Shown here one piece after another: positions 1-9,350 of a stretch of DNA of 64,000 nucleotides. The stretch's first letter is position 1. Each line of letters begins with the position of its first letter. The translations under genes and the position numbers were made by a program. Under the pieces are notes generated by a model. It was not told the origin of the DNA and did not search any database. It was given only the letters and a program-made list of their open reading frames with translations. This DNA comes from Letharia columbiana. Its lineage: Eukaryota; Ascomycota; Lecanoromycetes; Lecanorales; Parmeliaceae. The stretch spans positions 345,001 through 409,000 of the forward strand of contig NW_023501064.1 in assembly GCF_014066305.1 (NCBI RefSeq), given 5' to 3'.

Positions 1-64
1 ACTGCTCCTTCCAAAATGTGTACACGTATGGTATTTGCATCCAAGTTGCAATACGTTCCCAGGC

Positions 65-372
65 TTTGTCCAAGCCGTCACTGATACTTTCACATTTTCT
101 GCCAAAACTGTCAGCCTGCACGACGAGAACAACTCCTACGTCGTAGATCTCGCCAATCTGATTGCATCCGGAAACCAAGCAAAGGACCTCATCGCTGAGC
201 TTTCTTGACAAAAGTGGGGAGCACGAACAAGAAGCCTTTAGAACATCTCCGAGCCCTAGGTCAAATGAGTTATCTAAGAGAGGCGGGAAACATTCGGCTC
301 AAGGATGCAGGTTCAGGAGAAGTCGTATGTCAAATTTATCCATCCTCTGAAACAGCGAGTGTTCTGACTTGA
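65..372 (+). pseudogene. Degenerate coding remnant
   Basis: Two protein-like stretches lie in different frames on the plus strand. Bases 65-208 read through to a stop after a sequence ending LIAELS. Bases 241-372 read EHLRALGQMSYLREAGNIRL and end in SSETASVLT followed by a stop. The composition looks like real protein rather than random translation, but the two pieces are separated by a stop and a frame change with no clear splice pair between them. I infer a broken gene, or exons of a gene that starts left of the window. The function is not recognised. Confidence 0.3.
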
Positions 373-841
373 GCTTCTAACCTCATAAAGATCATTGTTT
401 GCGGCTTTTCGGACATGCATGACGAAGTCAAGGACGGGGCAACAAACCATCTTGATCCTGTAATGGACATCGTGGAACCGGCACATGATATCTACCAAGG
501 ATGCAAGTATGGGCATCTGTCCGGGTACAGATATATAGGTGCTTACATGGCCAGTTTCGGGGAAGATAACGCGCGTGGGTTTGCCTCCTTATTCCTCGCT
601 GTATGCCCTCTGCTGCGCAGAAGCTGAGAGACTTTCCCAGAGGTAATCTGGTTCTGCCCGTCATTCCTATCCTATGTCGCACAGTCCAAGTTCCAGTCTA
701 GCAACCAAGTCAAGCCTGAGTATTGTTTCCAATTTCTATGGGTTTTCCCTTGCGCTCTTTGAAGGCTTATCATATTCTTTGTCTAGCTGGCAGGTCAATC
801 TCCCCCCTGACGTCACGGATACCCTGAAGTCGTACTACTCA

Positions 842-1257
842 ACTCCTATGGATTTATACGCCCATCTTGGAGCTTCCGATTGTACGTGTTGTCAACTCAC
901 CCCTTCCTGATCCCACCCAAAAACCCGTCGCGACACTCATCCTAGGAGCCCATACTCCCCAAAGATGTCTCAAGACTTGACTTGACCCTAAGAAGCAAAC
1001 GCTGACTACCAAACAACTCTCAGCTCCATGAGCCCCTGCGTTCCTACGCCGCCGGCGATTTAGACGATCTGGAGCCGCCAAGTGATCAAACCCTGGGTTG
1101 GCTCCAGGGGGGTTGGAATCACGTGCTGTCGATCAAGGCCAACGCCGCGAACGGCGCCGAAAGCGGTGCCATGTATTGCGTGGGGGGCTCTGCGATCTCG
1201 CGGGGCTGGATGCCCCAAGCGGACACATCTTCCGTTGCGATAAGGCCGCAGGTGTAG
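842..1257 (+). CDS. Possible two-exon gene fragment, function unknown
   Basis: A reading frame ending at 881 (IYTPILELPI) meets a strong donor, GTACGT at 882-887. A GCTGAC branch-like site and a CAG acceptor at 1021-1023 follow. Joining 881 to 1024 keeps the frame and continues LHEPLRSYAAGDLDDLEPPS down to a stop at 1255-1257. The upstream side of the first exon hits a stop, so a further exon or decay is implied. No family is recognised. It may belong to the same decayed locus as the remnant at 65-372 and the membrane-anchor exon at 5169-5480. Confidence 0.25.
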
Positions 1258-1847
1258 TGGTAATCCTAAGTAATCCAGGGACGTCAGGCGGCCTTGATCT
1301 GAAGAGGTTGACCCGGCATGGAATTGGAGGTCCATCTCGACAAGGGTTCCAGGAAATGTTTAGGACACACGGCTTTGGAGAGGTCCCGTGTGAAGTGGCG
1401 CAAGGTCGGCTGTGTGAGTAGAGTCATCGGGGAAAGTCATCGATGGCGTTTTTCTTCGACTGTCTCCTCAAGTTATGAGAATGAGAATCAAAGGGCGAAG
1501 ACTACCGACGCGTAAGAGACGGCCAGCGCCAACAGAGCGAATGTGCCTTTGGGGTTGAGCGGGCCTTGGCCGACTGCGACCTTTTCGTGTACTCGAGTTT
1601 CCCAAACGTGGGGACAACCAATGGCTCTTGGGAGAACCTACGATAGACTCGATTCTCCAACGGCGACCATGGTCTGTCTGCTTGTGTTGCACTTAGGGGT
1701 ATTGGTTCGAGGCGGGGCGGGGGCAATACAAATACTGGCTCATGTAGGTAAATTTGATAGATCAAAAATCTATCTACCACACAAATTTCCGTTCTTCTTG
1801 CGATACTTGAAAGTTATTTGTGAAAGCAAAAACAGAAGAATACATGT

Positions 1848-4800
1848 CTAGTAGTAGTAATCTGGACCTCGATGGCGTCGAGGCATGTAGCGAACGTCGT
1901 ATGCCGTCCCCCTCCGCGATCCCTCCCTGTCAATGGTCACCCTCCCGCTCCTCTCCATTTCTCTCATCCTCTCGATCCTTGCATCAGATTGCGCATCACG
2001 TTCCTCCCTGTCATGCCTCTCCAACTCCCTCATCCTCCTCGCCCATGCTTCATCTTCCTCTCTCCTGAGCCGAAGCCGTTCCTGCTCCCGCGGCAGCTCC
2101 GCTCCGTGGTCATACACGTCGACAGCACGGGAAAAGTCCCCAGTGGTGTCTCGATACACTGCAGGCCGGTGGTGTATTGGGACCAAGGCTCTCGAGGGGT
2201 GAGCCGGAGGACGATCAAGGTCATAGCTGGGGGCTCTGAATTGCGACGGTCGCTCTGGTGAGACACTGCTTCGGCGATGGCGAGCGGCAACGCTGATAGC
2301 AGGTTCGACTTCGTAGTGTCCGTCATCACGGTAACGAGGGCCATAGGAGTATCGTAGAGAAGTCAGCCTCCGACCATGACGGTCTAGATCCAGGTCGAGG
2401 TCCTGCCTTGGGTGGATCCAATCGGACGATACATCGCGGAACCTCTGAGCCGGCGCTAGATAAGGACGCCTGTGCTCTTCCTCTCCATGGTTAAGATATA
2501 CCGGTCGTTCTCTCTCTTGAGTATACGGTGTCCACTCGATGTTGTCCTTGTCGTAAGACCGTTCATTCCTTTCTTTGTCGGATTCCTTCTCTTTACGATA
2601 CTCACGGCTCTCGCCTGAGGCTACCGTATCTGGTGTTGCATCAGTTTTTGTCCACGAGTTATCACTATCTAATTCAGAGGAGAGACTCGAAAGAGAGGGA
2701 GAACTGGAAAGGTTGTCTCGCTTCTTCCGAGTCTCGGGCGTGATATGAACGACCTTGGGAACCTTCTTCTTCTTGGGTTTGGAATTGTTGACCTTTTCAA
2801 GGTGACCTTGGGTACTGTGCATTTCTTGATGGATGAGGGGGACGCTATGGGGTTGAGGAGGCTGTCTCACGCCTTGAGCCGGAGAGTCAAGGGAGTTAAG
2901 CGGGTGGGGCGCGGTATGGAAGGGCGGAAGTTTGTCGCCGACATGTTGCACGCCGTGGCCGAAAGATTGACCGTGTGCTGGAGACTCCGGAAAGGCTCCA
3001 TGTTCAGGATGACCGGCAAAAGAGACAGCGGCGCCTCCGTGCCCTACGTCCTGGCTTCCGCTACCAAAGTTCCTGACCCTCCCAGGCTCATCTCCGCTGG
3101 TAACGTCCATTACTTGGGATGGCAATTTTGTAGGAAAGTCCATTGAAAGGTCCGTCGAAGAATCATGGGGAAAGTGCGCTATTAGTTGTCTCTTCAAGAT
3201 GACTTGCATTGACACTGTCTCGGTACTTTTGCTCTTGGTTTTCCGTGAATCGAGCTTTATGGAGGCAAGCACATATTCAAATCCATAATCACCGTCGACC
3301 TTGGTACGTTCGTGAATAAGATTATCGACTTGCTTTCTTTTGGAGCCCTTCATTCTTTCATCGTTATACTCGTCAAGCGCGGATGTGTGCTTTCTCCTAT
3401 TTCTTTTAATCTGATCCTTGAGATCTTCTTGGGAGACCGGCATGGGAGCCAACTTGGCAACGGCCCATGTCTCTTTCTGGCCGGTTTGCTTAGAATCGCA
3501 TTTAGTAAAATTATAACCCTCATAGCTGACTTGTCTTGATTTACTGTTGTGGGATAGATGACGACCATCAGAACTGCTCTCATGGAAGCTTTCGTGGCCA
3601 TGAACCAGCCGAGGAGCCAGGCGAGGGGGAAAGGGTGCCAATAATCTTCCACCTTGACGGAGACGCGGTGATAACGGAGTCGCGAGTGGGGGAGATAGTA
3701 TCTGGTCTGGTAACACTGGCGGGGTTGGTGGAGCAGGTGGCAAGTCTCTGCTTATGCGACCTGCCAGCGCTGATGATGGATCATGCAATCGTTTACTGAT
3801 GGGAGAAGAATGCAAATGTTTCTTGGAGTTAGACTTCTTCGTGTCGTCCTTCAGGTCTCTGGAAATTGAAGTTGGCGACGCTGTCGCAGCTGGCTTCTTT
3901 GAAGAGGCGAATCGAGCGGGTTTGTTGTCTTTTGAATTGCTGATACTCTTACCATTGTCCCCATCTTTCTGCTGAGAGTCACTATCTGATTTCTTCTTGA
4001 AGTTCGGATACATAGATCGTATTGACCAGGGGACTGGACTCGTCTGCTGCGTAGACGTGTTGGCTATAGTCCTCTGCCGTACGTCTTTAGAATTCTCAAC
4101 TGAGGACCTTTCCGACCTTTCATCTAAAATATCCTTGGCACCTTGTGAAATGGAACCCTCAATTCCGGGTGCTACATCTTCGTTCTGTCTCGAACAAGTA
4201 GTCCGCAGGTGGCATAGCAAGTTGGACCTGACATCGCGTGAGGTACCTTCAAATCTCGCGTTGCATGAGTTGCAGTAGTCCACAATCGGTGTGGAGGTTT
4301 TGATGGCCGACGGAGCTGGGGACGTTGATGCTTGAGACGATGAGTGGCCAGCGAGCTTCTGAAGATCCCTTGGAAGTTCGACTTTATCCATCTTGGAATC
4401 GTTGAACGCAACTTTCTTTTTGTTGCTCCTAGCTGTGATTGTAACCTGCTCTGCTGCAGCTTCGGCGTGCTGCGCAAGCCACGTAAGAATATCAGCCTTG
4501 GTAGGAAGGGACACGGGGTCCGCTCCGAGCTTTTTCTCCATGTCTCGAAGTGTCGCGTTCAGAGGAACAACATAGATATCGCCCATCGCATCCGAAGCTA
4601 CGACATGCCCATATACTTCACAAGTCGACGGGTCCACGACCCAAGAGCCACAGTCGCCAGCATTGAGCACTAGGAGCATCAGCCAAGGGTGTGAATACAT
4701 TCGAGAAGGGCACTGACCTGAACCATGGGGCAAGACAAGCGTATAAGTCTTCGTAAAGGCTTTGGCTGGTCCCATCATAAGGAAAGACAAAGAGGTCGAG

Positions 4801-5267
4801 AGTGTTCCATTCTTGACGCCCCCCATACCACTCAGTAAGATGACTGATCGACTAGACCCATCCTCCGTAAATTTCCCGTTTTCCTTCAGCGGGCGGTTTT
4901 CGGCAGCCTCCTCCTCACGATCAAACAGTAGTAAGAGATTGGGGCGGTAATCTGCCGGTTTGTCGAATTCAATCAAAGCCCAATCAAGATCATCTCCCGT
5001 TCCTGTCCCCTCGTTTGAAGCGGCAGAAACGCATCCTATCTTTGGCCACAGTGCTCCCAACTGTGTGCTCTGCGAAACAGCCCTTGTTTTGTCGCCTGCG
5101 GGAAACGAATCCTGCACTTCTTCATCGCTTTCAAAGGAATCATCAAGCTCGTATTCTTCTTCACCTGAGTAGAACCCTTCGTCTTCCTCGTCTTTCTCCG
5201 TTTTGACTCTGCCTCTATCCGTAATAACGATGAAAAGGACATTGCATACCACTACTTTGGTGAACAT
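1848..5267 (-). CDS. Large accessory protein: protease-like fold, C2HC finger, charged coiled-coil tail
   Basis: About 1123 aa after removing one in-frame 48-nt intron at 4670-4717 (CAG|GTCAGT donor, CTAG acceptor). The splice restores SVLNAGDCGSWVVD followed by EVYGHVVASDAMGDIYVVPL. That resembles the GDSGG loop and last strand of a trypsin/chymotrypsin fold, with Cys at the nucleophile position. Further on there is a CxxC...H...C finger (CNSCNARFEG... CHLRTTC), then long low-complexity Ser/Pro/Lys regions. The C-terminus of about 200 residues is rich in Arg, Glu and Asp and probably coiled coil, ending GPDYYY. The N-terminal start at 5267 is uncertain: a TAG acceptor just inside (before RGRVKTEKDE) suggests an upstream exon. 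I infer a regulatory or immunity-type accessory protein; the protease-like domain need not be active. Confidence 0.6.
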   Translation of the reverse strand: MFTKVVVCNVLFIVITDRGRVKTEKDEEDEGFYSGEEEYELDDSFESDEEVQDSFPAGDKTRAVSQSTQLGALWPKIGCVSAASNEGTGTGDDLDWALIEFDKPADYRPNLLLLFDREEEAAENRPLKENGKFTEDGSSRSVILLSGMGGVKNGTLSTSLSFLMMGPAKAFTKTYTLVLPHGSGQCPSRMYSHPWLMLLVLNAGDCGSWVVDPSTCEVYGHVVASDAMGDIYVVPLNATLRDMEKKLGADPVSLPTKADILTWLAQHAEAAAEQVTITARSNKKKVAFNDSKMDKVELPRDLQKLAGHSSSQASTSPAPSAIKTSTPIVDYCNSCNARFEGTSRDVRSNLLCHLRTTCSRQNEDVAPGIEGSISQGAKDILDERSERSSVENSKDVRQRTIANTSTQQTSPVPWSIRSMYPNFKKKSDSDSQQKDGDNGKSISNSKDNKPARFASSKKPAATASPTSISRDLKDDTKKSNSKKHLHSSPISKRLHDPSSALAGRISRDLPPAPPTPPVLPDQILSPPLATPLSPRLRQGGRLLAPFPPRLAPRLVHGHESFHESSSDGRHLSHNSKSRQVSYEGYNFTKCDSKQTGQKETWAVAKLAPMPVSQEDLKDQIKRNRRKHTSALDEYNDERMKGSKRKQVDNLIHERTKVDGDYGFEYVLASIKLDSRKTKSKSTETVSMQVILKRQLIAHFPHDSSTDLSMDFPTKLPSQVMDVTSGDEPGRVRNFGSGSQDVGHGGAAVSFAGHPEHGAFPESPAHGQSFGHGVQHVGDKLPPFHTAPHPLNSLDSPAQGVRQPPQPHSVPLIHQEMHSTQGHLEKVNNSKPKKKKVPKVVHITPETRKKRDNLSSSPSLSSLSSELDSDNSWTKTDATPDTVASGESREYRKEKESDKERNERSYDKDNIEWTPYTQERERPVYLNHGEEEHRRPYLAPAQRFRDVSSDWIHPRQDLDLDLDRHGRRLTSLRYSYGPRYRDDGHYEVEPAISVAARHRRSSVSPERPSQFRAPSYDLDRPPAHPSRALVPIHHRPAVYRDTTGDFSRAVDVYDHGAELPREQERLRLRREEDEAWARRMRELERHDREERDAQSDARIERMREMERSGRVTIDREGSRRGTAYDVRYMPRRHRGPDYYY
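4670..4717 (-). other. In-frame 48-nt intron in the protease-like gene
   Basis: It is read without a stop in the unspliced frame, so a single-ORF call would keep 16 extra residues. The donor GTCAGT follows CAG and the acceptor is CTCCTAG. Removing it joins the histidine-glycine-serine stretch directly to the conserved LNAGDCGSW loop, which is the reason to believe it is an intron. Confidence 0.65.
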
Positions 5268-5480
5268 CTAGCGGAGCTATACGATGAGTTGGAAAACCCA
5301 ACGCCGCGCGGATCATTCGAGAAATGGCTGGAACGTAGAAGCGGTGCGAGATACGTGATGTTAGCTACGCTTATAGGCGTCATCTTCGCGGTGATACTGG
5401 GAATGGCAGGATTGGCAGTAGGAGGCTACCAAGCTTGGGTTGGCTATCAACAATGGCAGCATCCCGTATCAAGCGCGTAG
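5169..5480 (+). CDS. C-terminal exon of a membrane-anchored accessory protein
   Basis: The frame is open from 5169 (after a TGA at 5166-5168) to the TAG at 5478-5480. It reads IAYHYFGEHLAELYDELENP, then a basic stretch EKWLERRSGARYVM, a hydrophobic helix LATLIGVIFAVILGMAGLAV, and a short tail QAWVGYQQWQHPVSSA. There is no good ATG. Candidate acceptor AGs sit at 5168-5169 and 5171-5172, so this is most likely a last exon whose upstream exons lie antisense to the minus-strand gene or have decayed. The single membrane helix with basic inner flank indicates a tail anchor. The exon overlaps the first bases of the minus-strand gene. Function unknown. Confidence 0.45.
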   Translation, partial: VEPFVFLVFLRFDSASIRNNDEKDIAYHYFGEHLAELYDELENPTPRGSFEKWLERRSGARYVMLATLIGVIFAVILGMAGLAVGGYQAWVGYQQWQHPVSSA

Positions 5481-6438
5481 GAAGGACCCGGGGTCTCCAT
5501 CCAGGGACCTGAGGTTGGACGGTTTCCGAAGATTGTTGACTGTGAAGCAATGTCTGGTCCTTGCGATGGAATTAAATTCCAGGTTAAATTTTTTGGGCTC
5601 AAGATGTTTGGCAAACCGTGAATCCCTTGGAAGGACAAGAAGGACAAGCGATGTATTGCACCAGGTACAATGCCTAGTATCGGGCTACACTACGCCAAGT
5701 GCTGTCATCAAGTGTGGCTTTGATCGCCGGAAGGATCAGCTACTGCACCCCTCGCATAAATGCTGATATGGCAACAGCGGTGAGACTGTGGACCCCGCAT
5801 TTGATAACCAAATCAAACTGTGTCTCTACCCCCTGCAAAAGCCAATAATAGTCTTCCGTTGTTGTTATTGTTGTTATTGCAGTCGACGTCGAAGGTGAAC
5901 AGATGTAGTACAGATAAAGTTCCAGCATTTCGGGATGATCCCAAAGATAAGAGTCACGTGTTTTCTGCGTTTATACACGGTAAGCGACAATAGTCGATAT
6001 TGCCGCATTGGGAGAATTCAAAGGACTGTGTGACTAAACATGGATAGCTTTTGGCGAACGTGCTTTGGTGATGTGAGGTAGACGGCATACATACAAGCGC
6101 AATTTGAAAGTAGCGAGGAGAATACGGTGGACTGCCTTAGATCGAAGGATTAGCAGCAGAGCATGACCGATCAGTGCAACGGGGAGGTGCCTGGAAACTT
6201 GAACAAGTGAATATGGCTGTAATACAATCGCCCTTTGAGCATTTCGACTTAGGCGTGATCCGTTCAGTCATTGATCACGATTTGTTCTGTCTTTGGCCTC
6301 GCTTAATCTGGGTGTCCGTCAGATTTCCATTTACCACCGCATTACCCCTGTCCCAACGTAGCAGCCCAAGCAAAGCATATACCCTAGTCTCCCGAAAGCT
6401 TGCAAACGCTCAACTGGATACCGCCCCCGCAGATCATT
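5481..6438. other. Gene-free stretch
   Basis: No convincing coding sequence. Short open frames lack protein-like composition. There is a GTTGTTATTGTTGTTATTG simple repeat near 5859. The right end serves as 3' flank of the NmrA-like gene. Confidence 0.5.
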
Positions 6439-7653
6439 TCATGGATTCAGACCTGCTCTTTGCAAAAGTTTCCAGGCCGCAGGAGAGAAGTAGGCAACTA
6501 AACCAGTAACAAGGTACCACTGGATCACAAATTCGCAGTCAGTGTTGTCTATTTGAGGGGTATACCAGGGTTTGGAACATTTATCGAGAGTAAAGACTCC
6601 CGAGGCATCACAAGACTCAAGATTTGCTCCAAAAGGGGTTAATAGGGGCTCCGAAAATACGTACGATAAGAGGCAGGTAATCCATCTTCACCTTGCCTGT
6701 TGCCTTAATCCCCACTCCTTTGCCGACCCATTTATTACCGCCATCTTCTTCCGCCATTTGCACCATCCCACGTGCCAGGTCATCGTAGGAGATGCCGGGC
6801 ATGACTTCCTCTTGTGAAAGTTCATATCCACGCGGGATATCTTTAATTAGTGCAGGAGGTTCGGCGGTAATCAAAGGGATCCACGACTGCTCCTTTAGAT
6901 ACTTGATTGATTTCCTGAGATCTTCGTAAATCTGAATTGTGATTTCGGGGTCAGTATTGCCTAAATCAGAGGGGATATCGCGCCTTGGAGCGTTCTTGAG
7001 AGTAACAACTTCCGAGACATGTCTCAAGACTGAACATCTGGTCCAAAAATGGATATATGGAGTCCAAAAATACGTACGTAATAGCACCCGCGTTCAAGCA
7101 CCCAGTGAAGCAGCCGTGGCGTAGATTCCGAAAAAGTTGGGTTCAGAGAAGCCGAGGTCAGGAAAACCAAGATGGGACATTTGAAAGTTGGACCTTCGTC
7201 TTTTCGCAACGCCTCCAGTGCACATACAATACTGTGGGCTGTCCGTTGAGCGATGGAGCAGCCTGGCTCGTTGGAATTCTGAGCGATGGCGCTGAAAATT
7301 ACATCTGTGTTTCGTAGACAATTTTTGAGTACGTCTGCGCTTGAGAGATCACCAACGAAACTCTGAATGTTTTCTGCGGTCTTGACGTATGGGTGCAATG
7401 ACTCGACTTTGGGTGCAGACCGCGCATATAAGTTGATGTTGACTTTCACTGGTCTCTCGTGAAGATATCTGAGGAGCGAGGATCCAGTGGAGCCTGAGAA
7501 AAGATCGGATTCAATGTTAATAGTTTTACAGACGAGGAAAGTGTGGGTCGAGGGTGTCTTGATAGATGACTAGAACTCAATATCGACCAATGAAATACTG
7601 CGTTGATAAATTTAATACGTACCTGTTACCCCCAGGATGGCATATGATGGCAT
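6439..7653 (-). CDS. NmrA-like / atypical short-chain NAD(P)-binding protein
   Basis: Four exons: 7653-7623, 7493-7078, 6931-6665 and 6519-6439, giving 264 aa. The first two introns carry GTACGT donors and the phases match exactly. The 31-nt first exon splices to give MPSYAILGVTGSTGSSLLRY, a Rossmann strand with the GxTGxxG nucleotide-binding loop. Then follow VGDLSSADVL, TDVIFSAIAQ and FLTSASLNP, the second to fourth strands of the fold. YYIYEDLRKS matches the helix that carries the YxxxK pair in extended SDR proteins. The C-terminus WYLVTGLVAYFSPAAW is amphipathic or membrane-associated. This fits the fungal NAD(P)-binding family of putative reductases or redox sensors. The substrate cannot be told. 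The gene is isolated between accessory DNA and a transposon relic. Confidence 0.75.
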
Positions 7654-7924
7654 CTCGATCTACTTGACAGGGAGAGAGTGATGGAGGAAGGCAAGTAAGG
7701 TGTGCTGCTTTGGAACGGTAGGAGAATTAGACCATGAGATCCAAATGGATAAGATATGAGGCTTTTACTGGAGTCATGTTTCCAAGTCCGAGATCTGTCG
7801 CATGCGCTGTACAATAAGTAGGTATCATGACGTCCATTACCACCATCGTATTCGTACCCGACTTGGTTGGGGACAAAAGTCGTGGGAAACCGACTTTGGA
7901 GTGCACATAATGTTGTACCTACCC

Positions 7925-8185
7925 CTCGCGGGTGACAAAAAGAATGGAACGCCAAGCCAGACTACTGCGCGGAGACACACATACAAATTTCTATGTATCT
8001 CTCTGTTCTAGTATCCTGTCATTGCTCCTTTACCGTCTATGACTGCTTGTAACCTATTTGGCATACTATCCACTTTCTCGTTAATAAACGATATGGAAAT
8101 ATTAGTCCACCCCTCGTCAATTAGTGCCTTAGTCGTACTGTCGTCAGTGCGGGCTTGGCGTTCCAATCTTTTTGTCACCCGCGAG
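7925..8185. mobile_element. Short Tc1/mariner-type deletion derivative (MITE-like)
   Basis: Inverted repeats of 34 bp, 7925-7958 and 8152-8185, match at 33 of 34 positions and begin CTCGCGGGTGACAAAAAGA. Between them, on the minus strand (8142-8008), a frame reads ALIDEGWTNISISFINEKVD then SMPNRLQAVIDGKGAMTGY and stops. That is the pattern of the extreme C-terminus of Tc1/mariner transposases. The catalytic core is gone. Flanks contain CTACC on both sides, but the offset is one base, so the target duplication is uncertain. Non-autonomous. Confidence 0.75.
8008..8142 (-). pseudogene. Transposase C-terminus remnant inside the mini-element
   Basis: About 44 residues of the final helix region of a Tc1/mariner transposase survive, ending in the natural stop codon. 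The DDE catalytic residues are absent. It shows that the 261-bp element arose by internal deletion of a full transposon rather than de novo. Confidence 0.65.
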
Positions 8186-8409
8186 CTACCTTAAGCGTTG
8201 AACCTTCCTTCAGAGATGCCCGTAGATAGGTATATCCGAAGTGTCCCCGGACGCAATCCATCCTCTGCACCTTCAAGGCTCGAGCCAACACCCTTACGAG
8301 CCCCTAGAGTAACCCCTTCGAAATGGACACGAATCCGATCCACTCTCGCCATCTTCTCTGCAGATGAACAATCAGTGCCCTGTCGAATCCCGCCTCAACG
8401 CCCTTCACA

Positions 8410-9032
8410 ATGCCCGCTTCAGCCAACACCACTACCTGGGTCCCGGAAAATTACAAAACCCCTTCCTTTCCCTCTCTCTACTGGCTCGTTGGACCGGATA
8501 ATCTCGTCCAGCCCAGGTTCCTCTACCACGTTCACGATATCTGGCGCTTCACTCTGTTCTGGACGACCATCATCTTCGAGGCTGTACATTTGCTGGTTGG
8601 GACGTACGCGGTGGTGATTGTGTGGTGGGGAGGGAGGAACAAATTGAAGGAGGATGGGAAAGAGAACGGGGGCGGAAAGGAGGTTAAGAGAGGGCGGGAG
8701 GAGTCACTGAAGAATATCAAGGTGCTGTGGGTGGTGCCAGTCGTGTATGGAATCGTGGCAGGCGTGGAAGCATTGTTGGCAGGGAGCGTAGTGGGGTTGA
8801 TGTGAGTATGCTTGCTGTGCTCTGATCTACGTACGACAGCGATTCTGTGGGAGAGAAAGGTTGTGGAGTTATGGTGTATCGTAAGGGGGCAAGTTGCTGA
8901 TTGTTTGGCAGACTCGGCGCTGTGTACAACGCCGGAGGCTTCAGGATGTCGACTTGGATCCCGTTCGTATGGTCTCTGATTAGTGTGCTAGTGCTGATCG
9001 TGTCGTCATTCTCCATACAAGGCGGACTATGA
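8410..9032 (+). CDS. TMEM170-family integral membrane protein
   Basis: Two exons, 8410-8801 and 8912-9032 (GTGAGT donor, TTGGCAG acceptor), coding 170 aa. Residues around 38-62 (DIWRFTLFWTTIIFEAVHLL) form the first membrane span, followed by a charged cytosolic loop rich in Lys/Glu/Gly. A second span, VLWVVPVVYGIVAGVEALLA, continues as GSVVGLILGAVYNAGGF, and a last span ends FVWSLISVLVLIVSSFSIQG. The order (FW motif, loop, glycine-rich helix with a VY turn, final hydrophobic helix) matches the TMEM170 family. The animal family member is linked to ER sheet/tubule and nuclear envelope shape. I infer ER or nuclear-envelope location here. Confidence 0.7.
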
Positions 9033-9350
9033 CCAAGGCAAACGATTTAGCTGAATGTGAACGGTGAATGAGTTTGAGTATTATTTTAATTGCAACGTGT
9101 ATGCTCATGGCGTCTAGGACACCGAAGCTTCGAACGTCCACCTGGCACGCCCAAGCCACCACAGCTTTCCTATCACGCAACATCTCGCAGCAGACACACG
9201 AACAGGAGCACTGCAAAGCCGAAGTCAACCGCAACGGTCTTGCACTTGGAATTCAGCTTAAGAGGTGATGCCGGCTGAAGCGTCAACCACCTTTCCATCC
9301 GTTGGTGGTCTTGGCTTGGCCCATGAATCCCTGAGAATTCCCATATTATT

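Noticed and set aside
6174..6509. Plus-strand ORF of 111 codons
   Set aside because: It lies antisense over the last exon of the NmrA-like gene and has no protein features.
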